A stretch of DNA of 64,000 nt from an uncultured Clostridia bacterium (GCA_946550725.1 CAMNQX010000004.1:52903-116902), one strand, 5' to 3'. Counted from the first letter of the stretch, positions 32,230-43,299 are shown. Numbers and translations are program-made. Notes: generated by a model from the sequence alone, not told the origin.

Positions 32230-33252
32230 TTACCGGCGGCCAAAGCCTCCGCCGCCGCGGGAACCGCCGGAGAAGCCCCCACCGCCGCGGGAGAAGCCTC
32301 CGCCACCACGGCTGCCGCCGGAGAAGCCGCCGCCTCCCCTGCTGAACCCACCGCCGGAGAAGCCGCCGCCACCACGGCTGCCGCCGGAGCGCGGGCCGCT
32401 AAAGCCGCTGAAGCCGCCAAACCCACCGCCGCTTCTGGGCGGCTGGGGCGGGCGGGGCGGTCTGGGGGGCGGGGGCGGCGGACGGCGCCACCGCCGCCGG
32501 TACCAGCCGTAGCTTGGCCCGTGCCAGAACAGGATGGGGCGGAACACCGGCGCGCCCACCACGCCGTAATAGCGGGTGCGGTAGGCGCTGTGCCGGGCGG
32601 AGTCGATAGCGGATAGGATCAGCACCACCACCAGCAGGAGCAGGACAATGCCCACCACCAGGGCAGCCATGCCGCCCTCGCTGTTCAGGCCTCGGGAGTT
32701 GTCCAGATACCCCAGGCCGTAGTTGTCCACGTAGTACGTGTTCAGGTCGGCAAAGAGGTTCAGGATGCCGTCCCCGGCCTTACCATTTTGGACATAGGAA
32801 TAAAGGCTGTTGTCCAGATAGGACGTCACCTGGCCGCTGGTCATGGGGTAATCCTCCCCGGTGGCCAGATAGGCGTCTTTGGCGGCCACGTCGATGACCA
32901 GCACCCCATCGGACTGCTTCAGGTCAAACTGATAGCTCAGCTCGTAGGCCCGGTCGTCGAAGGGGCCGACGTTCTTCCCCACCTCTACGATGATGACGCT
33001 GTCATAGCGGACGCTCCAGTTGGCGTTGTAGAGGCAGATGGACTCCTTCTGCCTGGCGGTCAGCTCCCCGGCGTTGTCCAGGATATAGGTTTGGAACTGG
33101 TCGGTGGACAGGCTCATGTCCAGCCCCATGTCCTGGGGCTTGGGAGGCGCAGGGGTCTCCCCGCCCTTGCGAAGGCCAATGAACACCGCCGCCACGATCA
33201 TGGCGATGGCGACGATCCAGGCCAAAACCAGCTTTTTGCTGTTAGACTTCAT
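32230..33252 (-). CDS. TPM-domain membrane protein with a Gly/Arg-rich C-terminus
   Basis: A 340-residue membrane protein. Membrane segment at 8-26, then a TPM_phosphatase-like domain (about 44-185, with LDNAGELTARQKESICLYNA and YELSYQFDLKQSDGVLVIDV), a second membrane segment (194-214), and a tail of Pro/Arg (RRPPPPPPRPPRPPQPP) followed by repeats of SGGSRGGGGFSRGGG type (270-340). TPM domains occur in the YgcG family and in chloroplast TLP18.3, with weak acid-phosphatase activity or photosystem repair roles. The start ATG 33252 follows AAAGGAGGT. Arg-Gly repeats suggest RNA, lipid or polymer binding. Confidence 0.8.
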   Translation of the reverse strand: MKSNSKKLVLAWIVAIAMIVAAVFIGLRKGGETPAPPKPQDMGLDMSLSTDQFQTYILDNAGELTARQKESICLYNANWSVRYDSVIIVEVGKNVGPFDDRAYELSYQFDLKQSDGVLVIDVAAKDAYLATGEDYPMTSGQVTSYLDNSLYSYVQNGKAGDGILNLFADLNTYYVDNYGLGYLDNSRGLNSEGGMAALVVGIVLLLLVVVLILSAIDSARHSAYRTRYYGVVGAPVFRPILFWHGPSYGWYRRRWRRPPPPPPRPPRPPQPPRSGGGFGGFSGFSGPRSGGSRGGGGFSGGGFSRGGGGFSGGSRGGGGFSRGGGGFSGGSRGGGGFGRR

Positions 33253-33286
33253 AGGTTACCTCCTTTGAGGTGGGCGAAATGGCTGC

Positions 33287-34507
33287 TTAGCCTCTCAATT
33301 CCAGCAATTTCTGCTTGAGTTCGCCCTCGATACGGCCAAGCTCCACTTCCGCCTCCTGACGCTTCTTGCGGCCCTCCTCCTGGATGTGCATGACCTCGTC
33401 CAGGGTGGAGATGAGCTGCTGGTTGGTGTGCTGGAGGGTCTCGATGTCCACTACGCTGCGCTCCGCCTCCTTGGCGGTCTCGATGGTGCCCATTTTCAGC
33501 ATATCGGCGTTCTTCTGGAGCAGGTCGTTGGTCATCTGGGTAACCGCGCTCTGGGCCTGGGTGGCCTGCTTGGAGTGCTCCAGGCCCAACGCCAGCACCA
33601 TCTGGCTCTTCCACAGGGGAATGGTGTTCACCAGGGACGACTGGATCTTCTCCAGCATCAGCGTGTCGTTATTTTGGAGCATCCGGGTCTGGGGTCCCAT
33701 CTGAATGGAGATCATCCTCGTCAGCTCCAGATCGTGGATCTTTTTCTCAAAGCGGGTGCAGAGATTGGCCAGGTCGTTGTACGCCTGGGCGTCCTCCTGG
33801 GCGCCGGTCTGCTCCGCCTTCTTGCGCAGCTCCTCCAGATCGGTGGCCCGCACCTGGGCCAGCCGCTTCTTCCCCGCCAGGATATACATGGTCAGTTCCT
33901 TATAGTACTTGGTGTTCAGCTCATACATCTGGTCCAGCATGGCGATGTCCTTCATCAGGGTCACCTGGTGGCCCTCCAGCACCGCCACGATCTTATCCAC
34001 GTTGGCCTCCGCCTTGGCGTAGCTGGCCTTCATCTCCTCCATCTCGTTGCGCTTCTTCTGGAACCAGCCGGCGATGCCCTTCTTCTCCGGCTGGGAGAAG
34101 CCCTTCAGCTCCACCACCAGGGAGGAGAGGGCCTGGCCCACCTCCCCCAGGTCCTTGGTGCGGACGCTGTTGAGGGTGTTCTCGGAGAAGGCGGCGATGT
34201 TCTTCTGGGCCGCCGCGCCGTACTGGAGCACCACGTTGGAGTCCCGGATGTCGATCTTCTGGGAGAAGTCGTCCACGATCTTCCGCTCCGCCTCGGTGAG
34301 CTGGCTCTCGTCCAGCTTCACGGCGTTGGCGTCCCGCTGATCCTGCGCGGCCTGCGCCGCCTGCGCGGCGGTGGGGTCAGTGGTCAGGGTGATGTCAGGG
34401 GCCTTGGGGGCCTCCACGGCGGCCTGGGCCTGAGCGGCCACCTGGGCCACCTCAGCGGTGAGGTCGGGGGTGAGGGTCAGTTCGGGGGTCATGTTTTCAT
34501 CATTCAT
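33287..34507 (-). CDS. TelA-family toxic anion resistance protein
   Basis: A 406-residue soluble, heavily helical protein of the TelA/KlaA family (toxic anion resistance). Conserved segments include KIVDDFSQKIDIRDSNVVLQ near residue 90, FSENTLNSVRTKDLGEVG, and PLWKSQMVLALGLEHSKQA near 310; the C-terminus is coiled-coil like. The family is linked to tellurite resistance and to tolerance of cell-envelope-active agents, although the chemical mechanism is unknown. It is paired with xpaC, as in many Firmicutes. A first-part Ala/Gln/Thr-rich segment (residues 1-60) is low complexity. Confidence 0.9.
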   Translation of the reverse strand: MNDENMTPELTLTPDLTAEVAQVAAQAQAAVEAPKAPDITLTTDPTAAQAAQAAQDQRDANAVKLDESQLTEAERKIVDDFSQKIDIRDSNVVLQYGAAAQKNIAAFSENTLNSVRTKDLGEVGQALSSLVVELKGFSQPEKKGIAGWFQKKRNEMEEMKASYAKAEANVDKIVAVLEGHQVTLMKDIAMLDQMYELNTKYYKELTMYILAGKKRLAQVRATDLEELRKKAEQTGAQEDAQAYNDLANLCTRFEKKIHDLELTRMISIQMGPQTRMLQNNDTLMLEKIQSSLVNTIPLWKSQMVLALGLEHSKQATQAQSAVTQMTNDLLQKNADMLKMGTIETAKEAERSVVDIETLQHTNQQLISTLDEVMHIQEEGRKKRQEAEVELGRIEGELKQKLLELRG

Positions 34508-34551
34508 GGGTAAAACTTCCTTTCTTTGAATGGAATTGATCTTAGGATATG

Positions 34552-35235
34552 TTATACACCGGGCATCTGGCTGCCGCCCAGGCCCTCCCGGGCCAGCATC
34601 TGCTCCATCACCGTGATGTCGGTAGAGATGTCCAGGGCCTCCTCGCCGTAGAGGGCGTCCAGCTGCTTGTCAAAGGCGGCGGAGATGGTGTCCATCATGC
34701 CCTCCACCTTTTCCTTGGTGGCGGAGATGTTTTGCCCCTCGATGCCCGCATCACCCATGCGGTCGTAGGCGTTGAGGATCTTCAGCGTTGTGGGGAGGTA
34801 ATACTGCAAAAATCGGCGGATCTGAGGCCGCTTGGCGGGCTTTTCCGCCACCACGTCAAAGATCTTCCCCGTCACATCCTCCAGATGGTCGATCTGGGCA
34901 GAGATCTTGGGGTCGGCGATAGCGTCGTTAAGGCGACGCATTTCGGACACGGCCTTGTCCCGCTCGGCCCGTAGCTCCGCCAGGGCCTTTTCCTCCTCCG
35001 TCTGGGGCTTCTTCGGCTCTTCCTTTTTCTCCTCTTCCTTGGGCGCGTCGGGGAGGACGACGGTGCGGTCGCGCCAGATCAGGCTGCGGCTGAGCACATA
35101 CACCAGCGCGGACACCGCTGCCGCCGCTACAAAGTGGAGAGGCTTATAAAGGGGAAACACAAAGGCCCACAAAAGCCAGGTCGCGCCGATGGCGAGAATG
35201 GGCCAGGGGGAAAGGATACGGCGGGTCTGAGACAT
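34552..35235 (-). CDS. XpaC-family membrane protein (5-bromo-4-chloroindolyl phosphate hydrolysis)
   Basis: A 227-residue protein with two membrane segments near the N-terminus (LAIGATWLLWAFVFPLY and LHFVAAAAVSALVYVLS), a charged Lys/Glu stretch, then a helical domain (LRAERDKAVSEMRRLNDAIAD, RRFLQYYLPTTLKILNAYDRM) typical of XpaC. XpaC was named for an X-phosphatase phenotype in Bacillus; it is not a proven phosphatase. The gene sits between the zinc-ribbon gene and telA, the regular xpaC-telA order, with an intact GAGGAGG site upstream. Confidence 0.87.
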   Translation of the reverse strand: MSQTRRILSPWPILAIGATWLLWAFVFPLYKPLHFVAAAAVSALVYVLSRSLIWRDRTVVLPDAPKEEEKKEEPKKPQTEEEKALAELRAERDKAVSEMRRLNDAIADPKISAQIDHLEDVTGKIFDVVAEKPAKRPQIRRFLQYYLPTTLKILNAYDRMGDAGIEGQNISATKEKVEGMMDTISAAFDKQLDALYGEEALDISTDITVMEQMLAREGLGGSQMPGV

Positions 35236-35262
35236 GGATAGGTCCTCCTCTCATTGGATGGG

Positions 35263-36900
35263 TCACTGGTGCTGATAAGCGTACAGGACAAATTGCGTCG
35301 CCAACGCGGACACGCCCTCCGACCAGGACTCCCCCAACGCTTCAAAGTCCTCGGTGGTGTACCCGGTGATGTCCTCTCTCTGCGCGTCGGGAAAGGTCAG
35401 GGAAACGGGCTGGTCAGTGGTGTGGAGGTTCAAGGTGATACAATTTCCTTCCGTATCCGTATACACCCGGACCTCATGGTCCGTTCCGCCGTCCTCTCCA
35501 GCGGCCACCCCCATGCTGAAGAGCAGCGTTTTGTCCTCACCGACGTTCACGTTATAAGAGCCATAGCAAAGTCCTAAGGTAGACCGCTTTCCCAGGTCGA
35601 TCTGTTGAAAGTCCGCAAAAACGTCGCCGGCCCGGGCAAAACCAAACCATGTGCCGTCAACTCCCGTGTGAGCGGTGGAAAGCTTCACGGCCTCTTCCCC
35701 GTCCACCGACACGGAAAAATAAACACCATCATCGTATCCGCCTTCCGTGCGGCGTTCCAGGCAAACGGAATTCTGTCCGTCGTCCCAGGAAACCTCTATC
35801 TGGCTATTGCGGCCGTGATCTCCCTTACCCACCCGGATGGTCCAGGTGAAGCCGCTGTCGGCCACCGCCCGGGCAGCCTCGGGGCCGTTGGTGCGGATCT
35901 CGTCCACCGCCTCAGCCAGCATATCGTCGGTGAGGCCGTCCACCAGGGTGACCAAGGTCTGATCCTTCTCCAACGCGTCGGCCATCTGAGTGAACATGGT
36001 CTCCAGGTCCTCCGCCGTGGGGGTGAACACATAGGCCGTACCGGAATACTGGACCGTGGGCATATAGAAGCTGGAGAAGGTGCCGCTCACCTTTTTCACG
36101 TTGTTCTTGTTGACCACCCCGGCCAGGATGTCGCCGTAGGTCTTGAGCGTCCGCTCCCAGGCCGCGGCGTCGTCAGGAATGTCGTCCGCACTAAACTCCC
36201 CGCCGGAGTTGTTCTCCACGAACTGGAAATAGTCCATGATGTAGTAAGTTTCGCTAAACTGAGGGATATAGAAGCCCACCACGCCGTCCTTATTTCCCGT
36301 CACTGTAGCCTCCAAAACGGTGTCGCCCCCCAGGTCCAGGGCGGCGTCCAGGATCGCACCGTCTTTTCCGCCCTCCAGCTGCATCCGCAGGGCGGCGCCG
36401 TTAAGAATGGCGGCAGCCTCCCCCAGACTGTCGTCCACCTGGGCGGTGAGGGTCATGTCCACATTCGCCGTCTCCGCCTCCTGCCCGCTGGGAGCAAGGA
36501 AGGCCAGCTCGTTCTGGGCGATGGACTGGAGCAGATCCCGGTGGGCCGCCAGGAACCCCTTGTCCGGGCTTTTCAGCAGCCCGGAGGCCAGCCACACCGC
36601 CAGCCCCAGCACCACCGCGCAGGCCACGGCGATGGGCACGAACACGGCGGCCTTGCGCTTGGGCTTGACCTCCTCCGCGGGCGGCGCGTCAAAATCGCTC
36701 ACGACTCCTTCCCCAAAGGCCGGGGGCGTGTCTCCTCCCTCCGGCAGGGGGCCCTCCGGGGACGAAGCGGCCCGGTCCGCCAACTCGTCCAGGGTATCGC
36801 CCAAAGCGGGCGGAGCAGGCTCCGCGGCCTCCGCCCCGCACAGGGGGCACCGGTCCTCGCCGGGCGCCAATTCTCTTCCGCAGTCAGGGCAAGTTCTCAT
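35263..36900 (-). CDS. zinc-ribbon membrane-anchored protein of unknown function
   Basis: A 545-residue protein. The N-terminal zinc ribbon has two Cys pairs (CPDCGRE and CPLCGAE), then an acidic linker, a membrane segment (about 84-108, AVFVPIAVACAVVLGLAVWL) and a large extracytoplasmic domain of about 430 residues rich in Asp, Gly and Thr with beta-strand character. No enzymatic motif is recognised. This topology (cytoplasmic zinc ribbon, TM, extracellular domain) is common in Clostridia envelope proteins. First gene of the xpaC/telA operon and headed by a good promoter. Confidence 0.75.
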   Translation of the reverse strand: MRTCPDCGRELAPGEDRCPLCGAEAAEPAPPALGDTLDELADRAASSPEGPLPEGGDTPPAFGEGVVSDFDAPPAEEVKPKRKAAVFVPIAVACAVVLGLAVWLASGLLKSPDKGFLAAHRDLLQSIAQNELAFLAPSGQEAETANVDMTLTAQVDDSLGEAAAILNGAALRMQLEGGKDGAILDAALDLGGDTVLEATVTGNKDGVVGFYIPQFSETYYIMDYFQFVENNSGGEFSADDIPDDAAAWERTLKTYGDILAGVVNKNNVKKVSGTFSSFYMPTVQYSGTAYVFTPTAEDLETMFTQMADALEKDQTLVTLVDGLTDDMLAEAVDEIRTNGPEAARAVADSGFTWTIRVGKGDHGRNSQIEVSWDDGQNSVCLERRTEGGYDDGVYFSVSVDGEEAVKLSTAHTGVDGTWFGFARAGDVFADFQQIDLGKRSTLGLCYGSYNVNVGEDKTLLFSMGVAAGEDGGTDHEVRVYTDTEGNCITLNLHTTDQPVSLTFPDAQREDITGYTTEDFEALGESWSEGVSALATQFVLYAYQHQ

Positions 36901-36942
36901 TTCCGGATCCCTCCCTCAGCAGGCAATATCAATACAGAGTAC

Positions 36943-36971
36943 ATTATACACAACTCTCTCTGAGATAGCAA
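36943..36971 (-). promoter_or_regulatory. promoter of the zinc-ribbon/xpaC/telA operon
   Basis: In minus-strand sense TTGCTA (36971-36966), 17 bases, TATAAT (36948-36943). The start codon at 36900 follows GGGAGGGATCC. No other promoter was seen until the operon's end near 28648. Confidence 0.78.
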
Positions 36972-37035
36972 ATTAAATTTCCATGAAAAGCCGGGTGGCG
37001 GGCAAAGGCCCCGGGCGGTGCTTTCCAAGTTCACG

Positions 37036-37064
37036 TTGACTTTACCGGCGGTGTGGAGTAAAAT
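37036..37064 (+). promoter_or_regulatory. promoter of ilvA
   Basis: TTGACT (37036-37041), 17 bases, TAAAAT (37059-37064). No T-box or leader hairpin is visible in the short 35-base leader, so amino-acid-responsive attenuation is not suggested. Confidence 0.75.
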
Positions 37065-37099
37065 GATGGGTAATGCGACGTAAAAAAGGAGTTTTTGCC

Positions 37100-38323
37100 A
37101 TGGCGATGACGTTAGAGGATTTCAAGGCCGCGCGGCGCGTTCTGGAGGGGATCATCGACCCCACCCATCTGGTCTACTCCCCCGCTTTTTCCGCCGTCTC
37201 GGGCAACCATGTGTACCTGAAGCCGGAAAATCTGCAGGTCACGGGAGCGTACAAGATCCGCGGCGCTTCTTATAAGGTGAGTACCCTTACCGACGAACAG
37301 CGGGAAAAGGGACTGATCACCGCGTCGGCGGGTAACCACGCCCAGGGGGTGGCCATGGCCGCCCAGAAGGCCGGGTGCCGCGCCGTGATCGTCATGCCCA
37401 CCACCACGCCGCTGGTGAAGGTGAACAACACCAAGGCGCTGGGCGCGGAGGTGGTGCTGTTCGGCGGCACCTTTGACGACGCCGCCGCCAAGGCCCACGA
37501 ACTGGAACAGGAGCAGGGCCTCACCTACATCCCCCCCTTCAACGACGCCACCGTCGCCACCGGCCAGGGCACCATCGCCTACGAGATCTTCTCCGACCTC
37601 CCCGACGTGGATGTGATCCTGGTCCCCATCGGCGGCGGCGGGCTGTGCGCGGGAGTGTCCACCCTCACCAAGCTGCTGAATCCCAATGTGAAGGTCATCG
37701 GCGTGGAACCGACCGGCGCGGCCAGCATGAAGGCGGCGCTGAAGGCGGGCAAGCCCGTCACCCTGGACAGCGTGGACACCATCGCCGACGGCGTGGCGGT
37801 CAAAACCGTGGGTGATGTGGTATTCCCCTATATTCAAAAGTATGTAGACGACATCATCACCATCCCCGACGACGAGCTGGTGGACGCCTTTTTGGATATG
37901 ATGGAAAAGCACAAGATGGTGGTGGAGAACGCGGGACTGCTGCCCATCGCCGCCCTCAGCCACCTGGACTGCAAGGGCAAAAACGTGGCCTGCGTGCTGT
38001 CCGGGGGCAACATGGACGTGATCACCATGTCCTCTCTGGTCCAGCACGGCCTGATCAACCGGGGCCGCATCTTCACCTTCTCTGTCCTTCTTCCCGACCG
38101 CCCCGGCGAGCTGCTGCGGGTGGCGGAGATCATCGCCCGGGAGAAAGGCAACGTGGTCAAGCTGGACCACAACCAGTTCGTGTCCATCAACCGCCAGAGC
38201 GCGGTGGAGCTGAAGGTGACTCTGGAGGCCTTCGGCCACGAGCACAAAAACGCCATTCTGGACGCCTTGCAGCGGGAGGGCTATCAGGCCCATGTGGTGA
38301 ACACCGCGGACTTCGTTTACTGA
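37100..38323 (+). CDS. ilvA: threonine ammonia-lyase (with ACT domain)
   Basis: A 407-residue PLP enzyme that deaminates threonine (and serine) to 2-oxobutyrate. The PLP-Lys lies in TGAYKIRGASYK, the phosphate-binding loop is VPIGGGGLCAG, and the C-terminal ACT-like domain (about 325-405) opens with GRIFTFSVLLPDRPGELLRV. This one-ACT build of about 400 residues is the form often annotated as TdcB/IlvA in Firmicutes. The ATG at 37100 is preceded by AAAAAGGAG; an in-frame ATG nine codons upstream overlaps that site. Stands alone, before rpe, with a hairpin after it. Biosynthetic or catabolic role undecided. Confidence 0.92.
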   Translation: MAMTLEDFKAARRVLEGIIDPTHLVYSPAFSAVSGNHVYLKPENLQVTGAYKIRGASYKVSTLTDEQREKGLITASAGNHAQGVAMAAQKAGCRAVIVMPTTTPLVKVNNTKALGAEVVLFGGTFDDAAAKAHELEQEQGLTYIPPFNDATVATGQGTIAYEIFSDLPDVDVILVPIGGGGLCAGVSTLTKLLNPNVKVIGVEPTGAASMKAALKAGKPVTLDSVDTIADGVAVKTVGDVVFPYIQKYVDDIITIPDDELVDAFLDMMEKHKMVVENAGLLPIAALSHLDCKGKNVACVLSGGNMDVITMSSLVQHGLINRGRIFTFSVLLPDRPGELLRVAEIIAREKGNVVKLDHNQFVSINRQSAVELKVTLEAFGHEHKNAILDALQREGYQAHVVNTADFVY

Positions 38324-38341
38324 CCGGCGGAAAATACAGCA

Positions 38342-38372
38342 CCCCGCAGCGGCGACGCGCGCCGCTGCGGGG
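38342..38372 (+). terminator. terminator-like hairpin after ilvA
   Basis: CCCCGCAGCGGC (38342-38353) and GCCGCTGCGGGG (38361-38372) form a very stable stem, but only CTATAT follows instead of a T-run. Confidence 0.6.
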
Positions 38373-38632
38373 CTATATCTTCGGTGCGGCTGGCCCGTCG
38401 AGTCGTAGCGGCGGACAAGAGAGCCGCGGGCGGGCCGTGGGCGGCTTGGGGGGCCTGCCGCCGTCCCGGGAGCCGAGCCGCTTGCACCATCCTATGCACC
38501 CCCCTGTTTCTTTGCCCACGCCTGCGAGAGCAGGGACGCCGCCGGAGGCGGCGCAAATTTCGCGCTCTGCGCGGGATTTCCGAAGGGTGGGCTTCACCCC
38601 CTGAGGAATATCGTCCTGAAAGGAGGATCTCC
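38373..38632. other. GC-rich intergenic spacer between ilvA and rpe
   Basis: 260 bases with no supported gene. It is GC-rich and holds several small inverted repeats (for example GCCGCCGGAGGCGGC near 38540). The reverse strand reads open for about 75 codons (from 38597 down), but with no ribosome binding site and protein-like composition that is poor. The rpe frame is also open upstream of its start without meaning. It looks like a dispersed intergenic element of this lineage; unproven. Confidence 0.5.
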
Positions 38633-39301
38633 ATGTCTCAGCCTATCGCCCTGGCCCCTTCCATCCTCTCCGCGGATTTTTGCCGCCTGGGGGAGGACAT
38701 CGCCGCCGTCAAGGACGCCGAATGGCTCCACGTGGACGTGATGGACGGGCGGTTCGTGCCCAACCTCACCATCGGCGTGCCGGTGGTACAGTCCATCCGC
38801 AAGCACACTGAAATGTTCCTGGATGTCCACCTGATGATCGAAAAGCCCGTGGACATGGCCGCTGCCTTCGCCAAGGCCGGAGCGGACCAGCTCACCGTCC
38901 ATCTGGAATCGGATATGCCCCATGGTATCCGCGCCGCCCTGGACGTGATGACCGCTCACGGCGTGAAAAAGGGTGTGGCCCTGCGGCCTATTACCAAGGC
39001 CGAGGCTATCCTCCCCTACCTCCCTGAACTGGACGTGGTGGTGGTGATGACGGTGGAGCCAGGCTTCGGCGGGCAGAAATTTATGGAGGACCAGCTGGAT
39101 ACCATTCGGACCGTACGGAAATACATCGACCAGATCAACCCCGCCTGCCGTCTGGAAGTGGACGGCGGCATCGCCACGGACACCATCGCCGCCGCCTATC
39201 AGGCGGGGGCGGACACCTTCGTGGCCGGGTCCGCGGTGTTTGGAAAACCGGACCGGGCGGCGGCCATCGCCGCACTGCGAGGTGCCTGCCATGGCAAATA
39301 A
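38633..39301 (+). CDS. rpe: ribulose-phosphate 3-epimerase
   Basis: A 222-residue TIM-barrel enzyme of the pentose phosphate pathway that interconverts ribulose 5-phosphate and xylulose 5-phosphate. Signatures: LAPSILSADFCRLGED, HVDVMDGRFVPNLTIG with metal-binding His/Asp, MTVEPGFGGQKFME, and LEVDGGIATDTI with the phosphate loop AGSAVFG. The ATG at 38633 is preceded by AAAGGAGG. recR starts 11 bases before its stop, so the two genes are translationally coupled. Confidence 0.96.
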   Translation: MSQPIALAPSILSADFCRLGEDIAAVKDAEWLHVDVMDGRFVPNLTIGVPVVQSIRKHTEMFLDVHLMIEKPVDMAAAFAKAGADQLTVHLESDMPHGIRAALDVMTAHGVKKGVALRPITKAEAILPYLPELDVVVVMTVEPGFGGQKFMEDQLDTIRTVRKYIDQINPACRLEVDGGIATDTIAAAYQAGADTFVAGSAVFGKPDRAAAIAALRGACHGK

Positions 39302-39899
39302 CAGCTTCCCCCCTGCTTTGGACACGCTGGTGGAGCAGTTTGCCCGTCTTCCCGGCGTGGGCCGCAAGTCCGCCCAGCGGCTGGCCTTTTTTGTGCTGGG
39401 CCTGCCCCAGAGTGAGGTGCAGAGCTTCGCCCAGGCCCTGCTGGACGCCAAGGGGCAGATCCACCGCTGCCCGGTATGCCAGAACTTCTCCGAGGGGGAC
39501 GGCCCCTGTTCCCTGTGTGCCAGCTCACGGCGGGACATCTCCACCATCTGCGTGGTGGCAGAAGCCAAGGACGTGGCGGCTCTGGAGCGCAGCCAGGAGT
39601 ACCGGGGGCTTTACCACGTCCTCCACGGGGTCATCTCCCCCATGAACCACATCGGCCCCGACGATCTGGCGGTGAAAGAGCTGCTGGAGCGGGTGGCGGG
39701 CGGCGGCGTGAAGGAGGTCATCATGGCCACCAACCCGGACACTGAGGGGGAGGCCACCGCCATGTACCTCTCCCGCCTGCTCAAGCCCTTTGGGGTGACG
39801 GTGACCCGACTGGCCTATGGCGTACCGGTGGGCGGGCATCTGGAGTTCGCCGACGACGCCACCCTCATGCGCGCCCTGGAGGGCCGCCGGGAGATGTAG
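39291..39899 (+). CDS. recR: recombination protein RecR
   Basis: A 202-residue DNA-repair protein that works with RecF and RecO in loading RecA. N-terminal helix-hairpin-helix LPGVGRKSAQRLAFFVL, four-Cys zinc finger (CPVCQNFSEGDGPCSLC), Toprim domain with ICVVAEAKDVAALE, and the Walker-like C-terminus RLAYGVPVGGHLEFADDATL. Overlaps the 3' end of rpe by 11 bases; the start codon is preceded by GAGGTG. dnaX, the usual neighbour, is not here. Cytoplasmic. Confidence 0.96.
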   Translation: MANNSFPPALDTLVEQFARLPGVGRKSAQRLAFFVLGLPQSEVQSFAQALLDAKGQIHRCPVCQNFSEGDGPCSLCASSRRDISTICVVAEAKDVAALERSQEYRGLYHVLHGVISPMNHIGPDDLAVKELLERVAGGGVKEVIMATNPDTEGEATAMYLSRLLKPFGVTVTRLAYGVPVGGHLEFADDATLMRALEGRREM

Positions 39900-39913
39900 G
39901 TTGTTTTGGTAAA

Positions 39914-39953
39914 GCAAAAAGAAGGCAGGCCAAATGGCCTGCCTTCTTTTTGC
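39914..39953. terminator. bidirectional terminator between recR and the cupin gene
   Basis: GCAAAAAGAAGGCAGGCC, loop AAAT, GGCCTGCCTTCTTTTTGC. Serves the convergent recR and cupin genes. Confidence 0.92.
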
Positions 39954-39957
39954 TCGT

Positions 39958-40287
39958 TTACTGATTGGGCACAACGGCGAAGAACTCCAGAGGGCCGTCG
40001 CTGTCGTTGATGAGGGAATGAGAGCGGCCCTTGGGGCAGTAGTGGCAATCCCCCGCCTTCAGCGGCTCCTCCCCGTCCTCCACCTTCACCTTCCCCGTGC
40101 CGGAGAGGATGTAGATGATCTCGCTGCTGGTCTCGTGGGTGTGGTAGCCGATGGAGCAGCCGGGGTCCAAAACACCCTTGAGAATTTTGCCCAGCTCGTC
40201 TGTGTGCATCTTGGCCCGGAGGGCGCCCTCCCCGCCCAGAAAGTGGGGAAGGACGGTCTCGTCCATGGCGTTGAAGTTCAAAGTCAT
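39958..40287 (-). CDS. cupin-domain protein
   Basis: A 109-residue single cupin barrel. Motif 1 GCSIGYHTHETSSEIIYIL holds the His-His-Glu metal ligands and motif 2 is GDCHYCPKGRSHSLIND, so a metal site is likely. The start is ATG 40287 with GGAAGGAGAG upstream; the longer frame to 40377 has no such site. Small cupins of this kind act in sugar or aromatic metabolism or as binding proteins; substrate unknown. Convergent with recR. Confidence 0.85.
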   Translation of the reverse strand: MTLNFNAMDETVLPHFLGGEGALRAKMHTDELGKILKGVLDPGCSIGYHTHETSSEIIYILSGTGKVKVEDGEEPLKAGDCHYCPKGRSHSLINDSDGPLEFFAVVPNQ

Positions 40288-40333
40288 AACAGTTCTCTCC
40301 TTCCATATGGGCGGGCGGATTTGGGACCCGCTC

Positions 40334-40510
40334 CTACGGGCGGAATTGGTTGGTATTCGGGTCGTAGGTATAGCCAAGGTTGGCCAGCCGTTCGGTCAGC
40401 TCGCCGGGGTCTGCGTCCAACGCGTCGCACAGCGCGTCCAGCCCGGCGCAGCCGTCCCGCAGCTTAGTGTTGCAGAGGCTCAGCAAAATGAACGGGTCTT
40501 GGGGCAACAC
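40334..40510 (-). CDS. DUF4250 small protein
   Basis: A 58-residue protein reading (M)LPQDPFILLSLCNTKLRD at its start and ending GYTYDPNTNQFRP, the exact pattern of DUF4250 found in Clostridia. GTG start at 40510, with GTGAGGAC in front, 4 bases after the alaS stop, so it is coupled to alaS. Function unknown; the family often follows housekeeping genes. Cys and Asp residues are not arranged as a metal site. Confidence 0.85.
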   Translation of the reverse strand: MLPQDPFILLSLCNTKLRDGCAGLDALCDALDADPGELTERLANLGYTYDPNTNQFRP

Positions 40511-40514
40511 GTCC

Positions 40515-43187
<2,673 letters not shown>

Positions 43188-43248
43188 GGTTACAACCTCC
43201 TGAATATGAAAACGGCCTATTGTCGCCATTTTTGTTGATACCTGCTAT

Positions 43249-43276
43249 ATCTTATCAGTTCTCTCCTATTTGTCAA
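43249..43276 (-). promoter_or_regulatory. promoter of alaS
   Basis: In minus-strand sense TTGACA (43276-43271), 16 bases, TAAGAT (43254-43249). The short leader shows no T-box specifier structure. Confidence 0.7.
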
Positions 43277-43299
43277 GAGGTTTCCCCCTCCAGCGGGGC

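Noticed and set aside
32192..32512. Pro/Arg-rich plus-strand frame opposite the TPM gene tail
   Set aside because: A reverse-complement shadow of Gly-rich repeats in the real gene.
38384..38632. Upstream in-frame extension of rpe
   Set aside because: The region translates to Arg/Gly/Pro-rich filler; AAAGGAGG and MSQPIALAPSILSADF fix the start at 38633.
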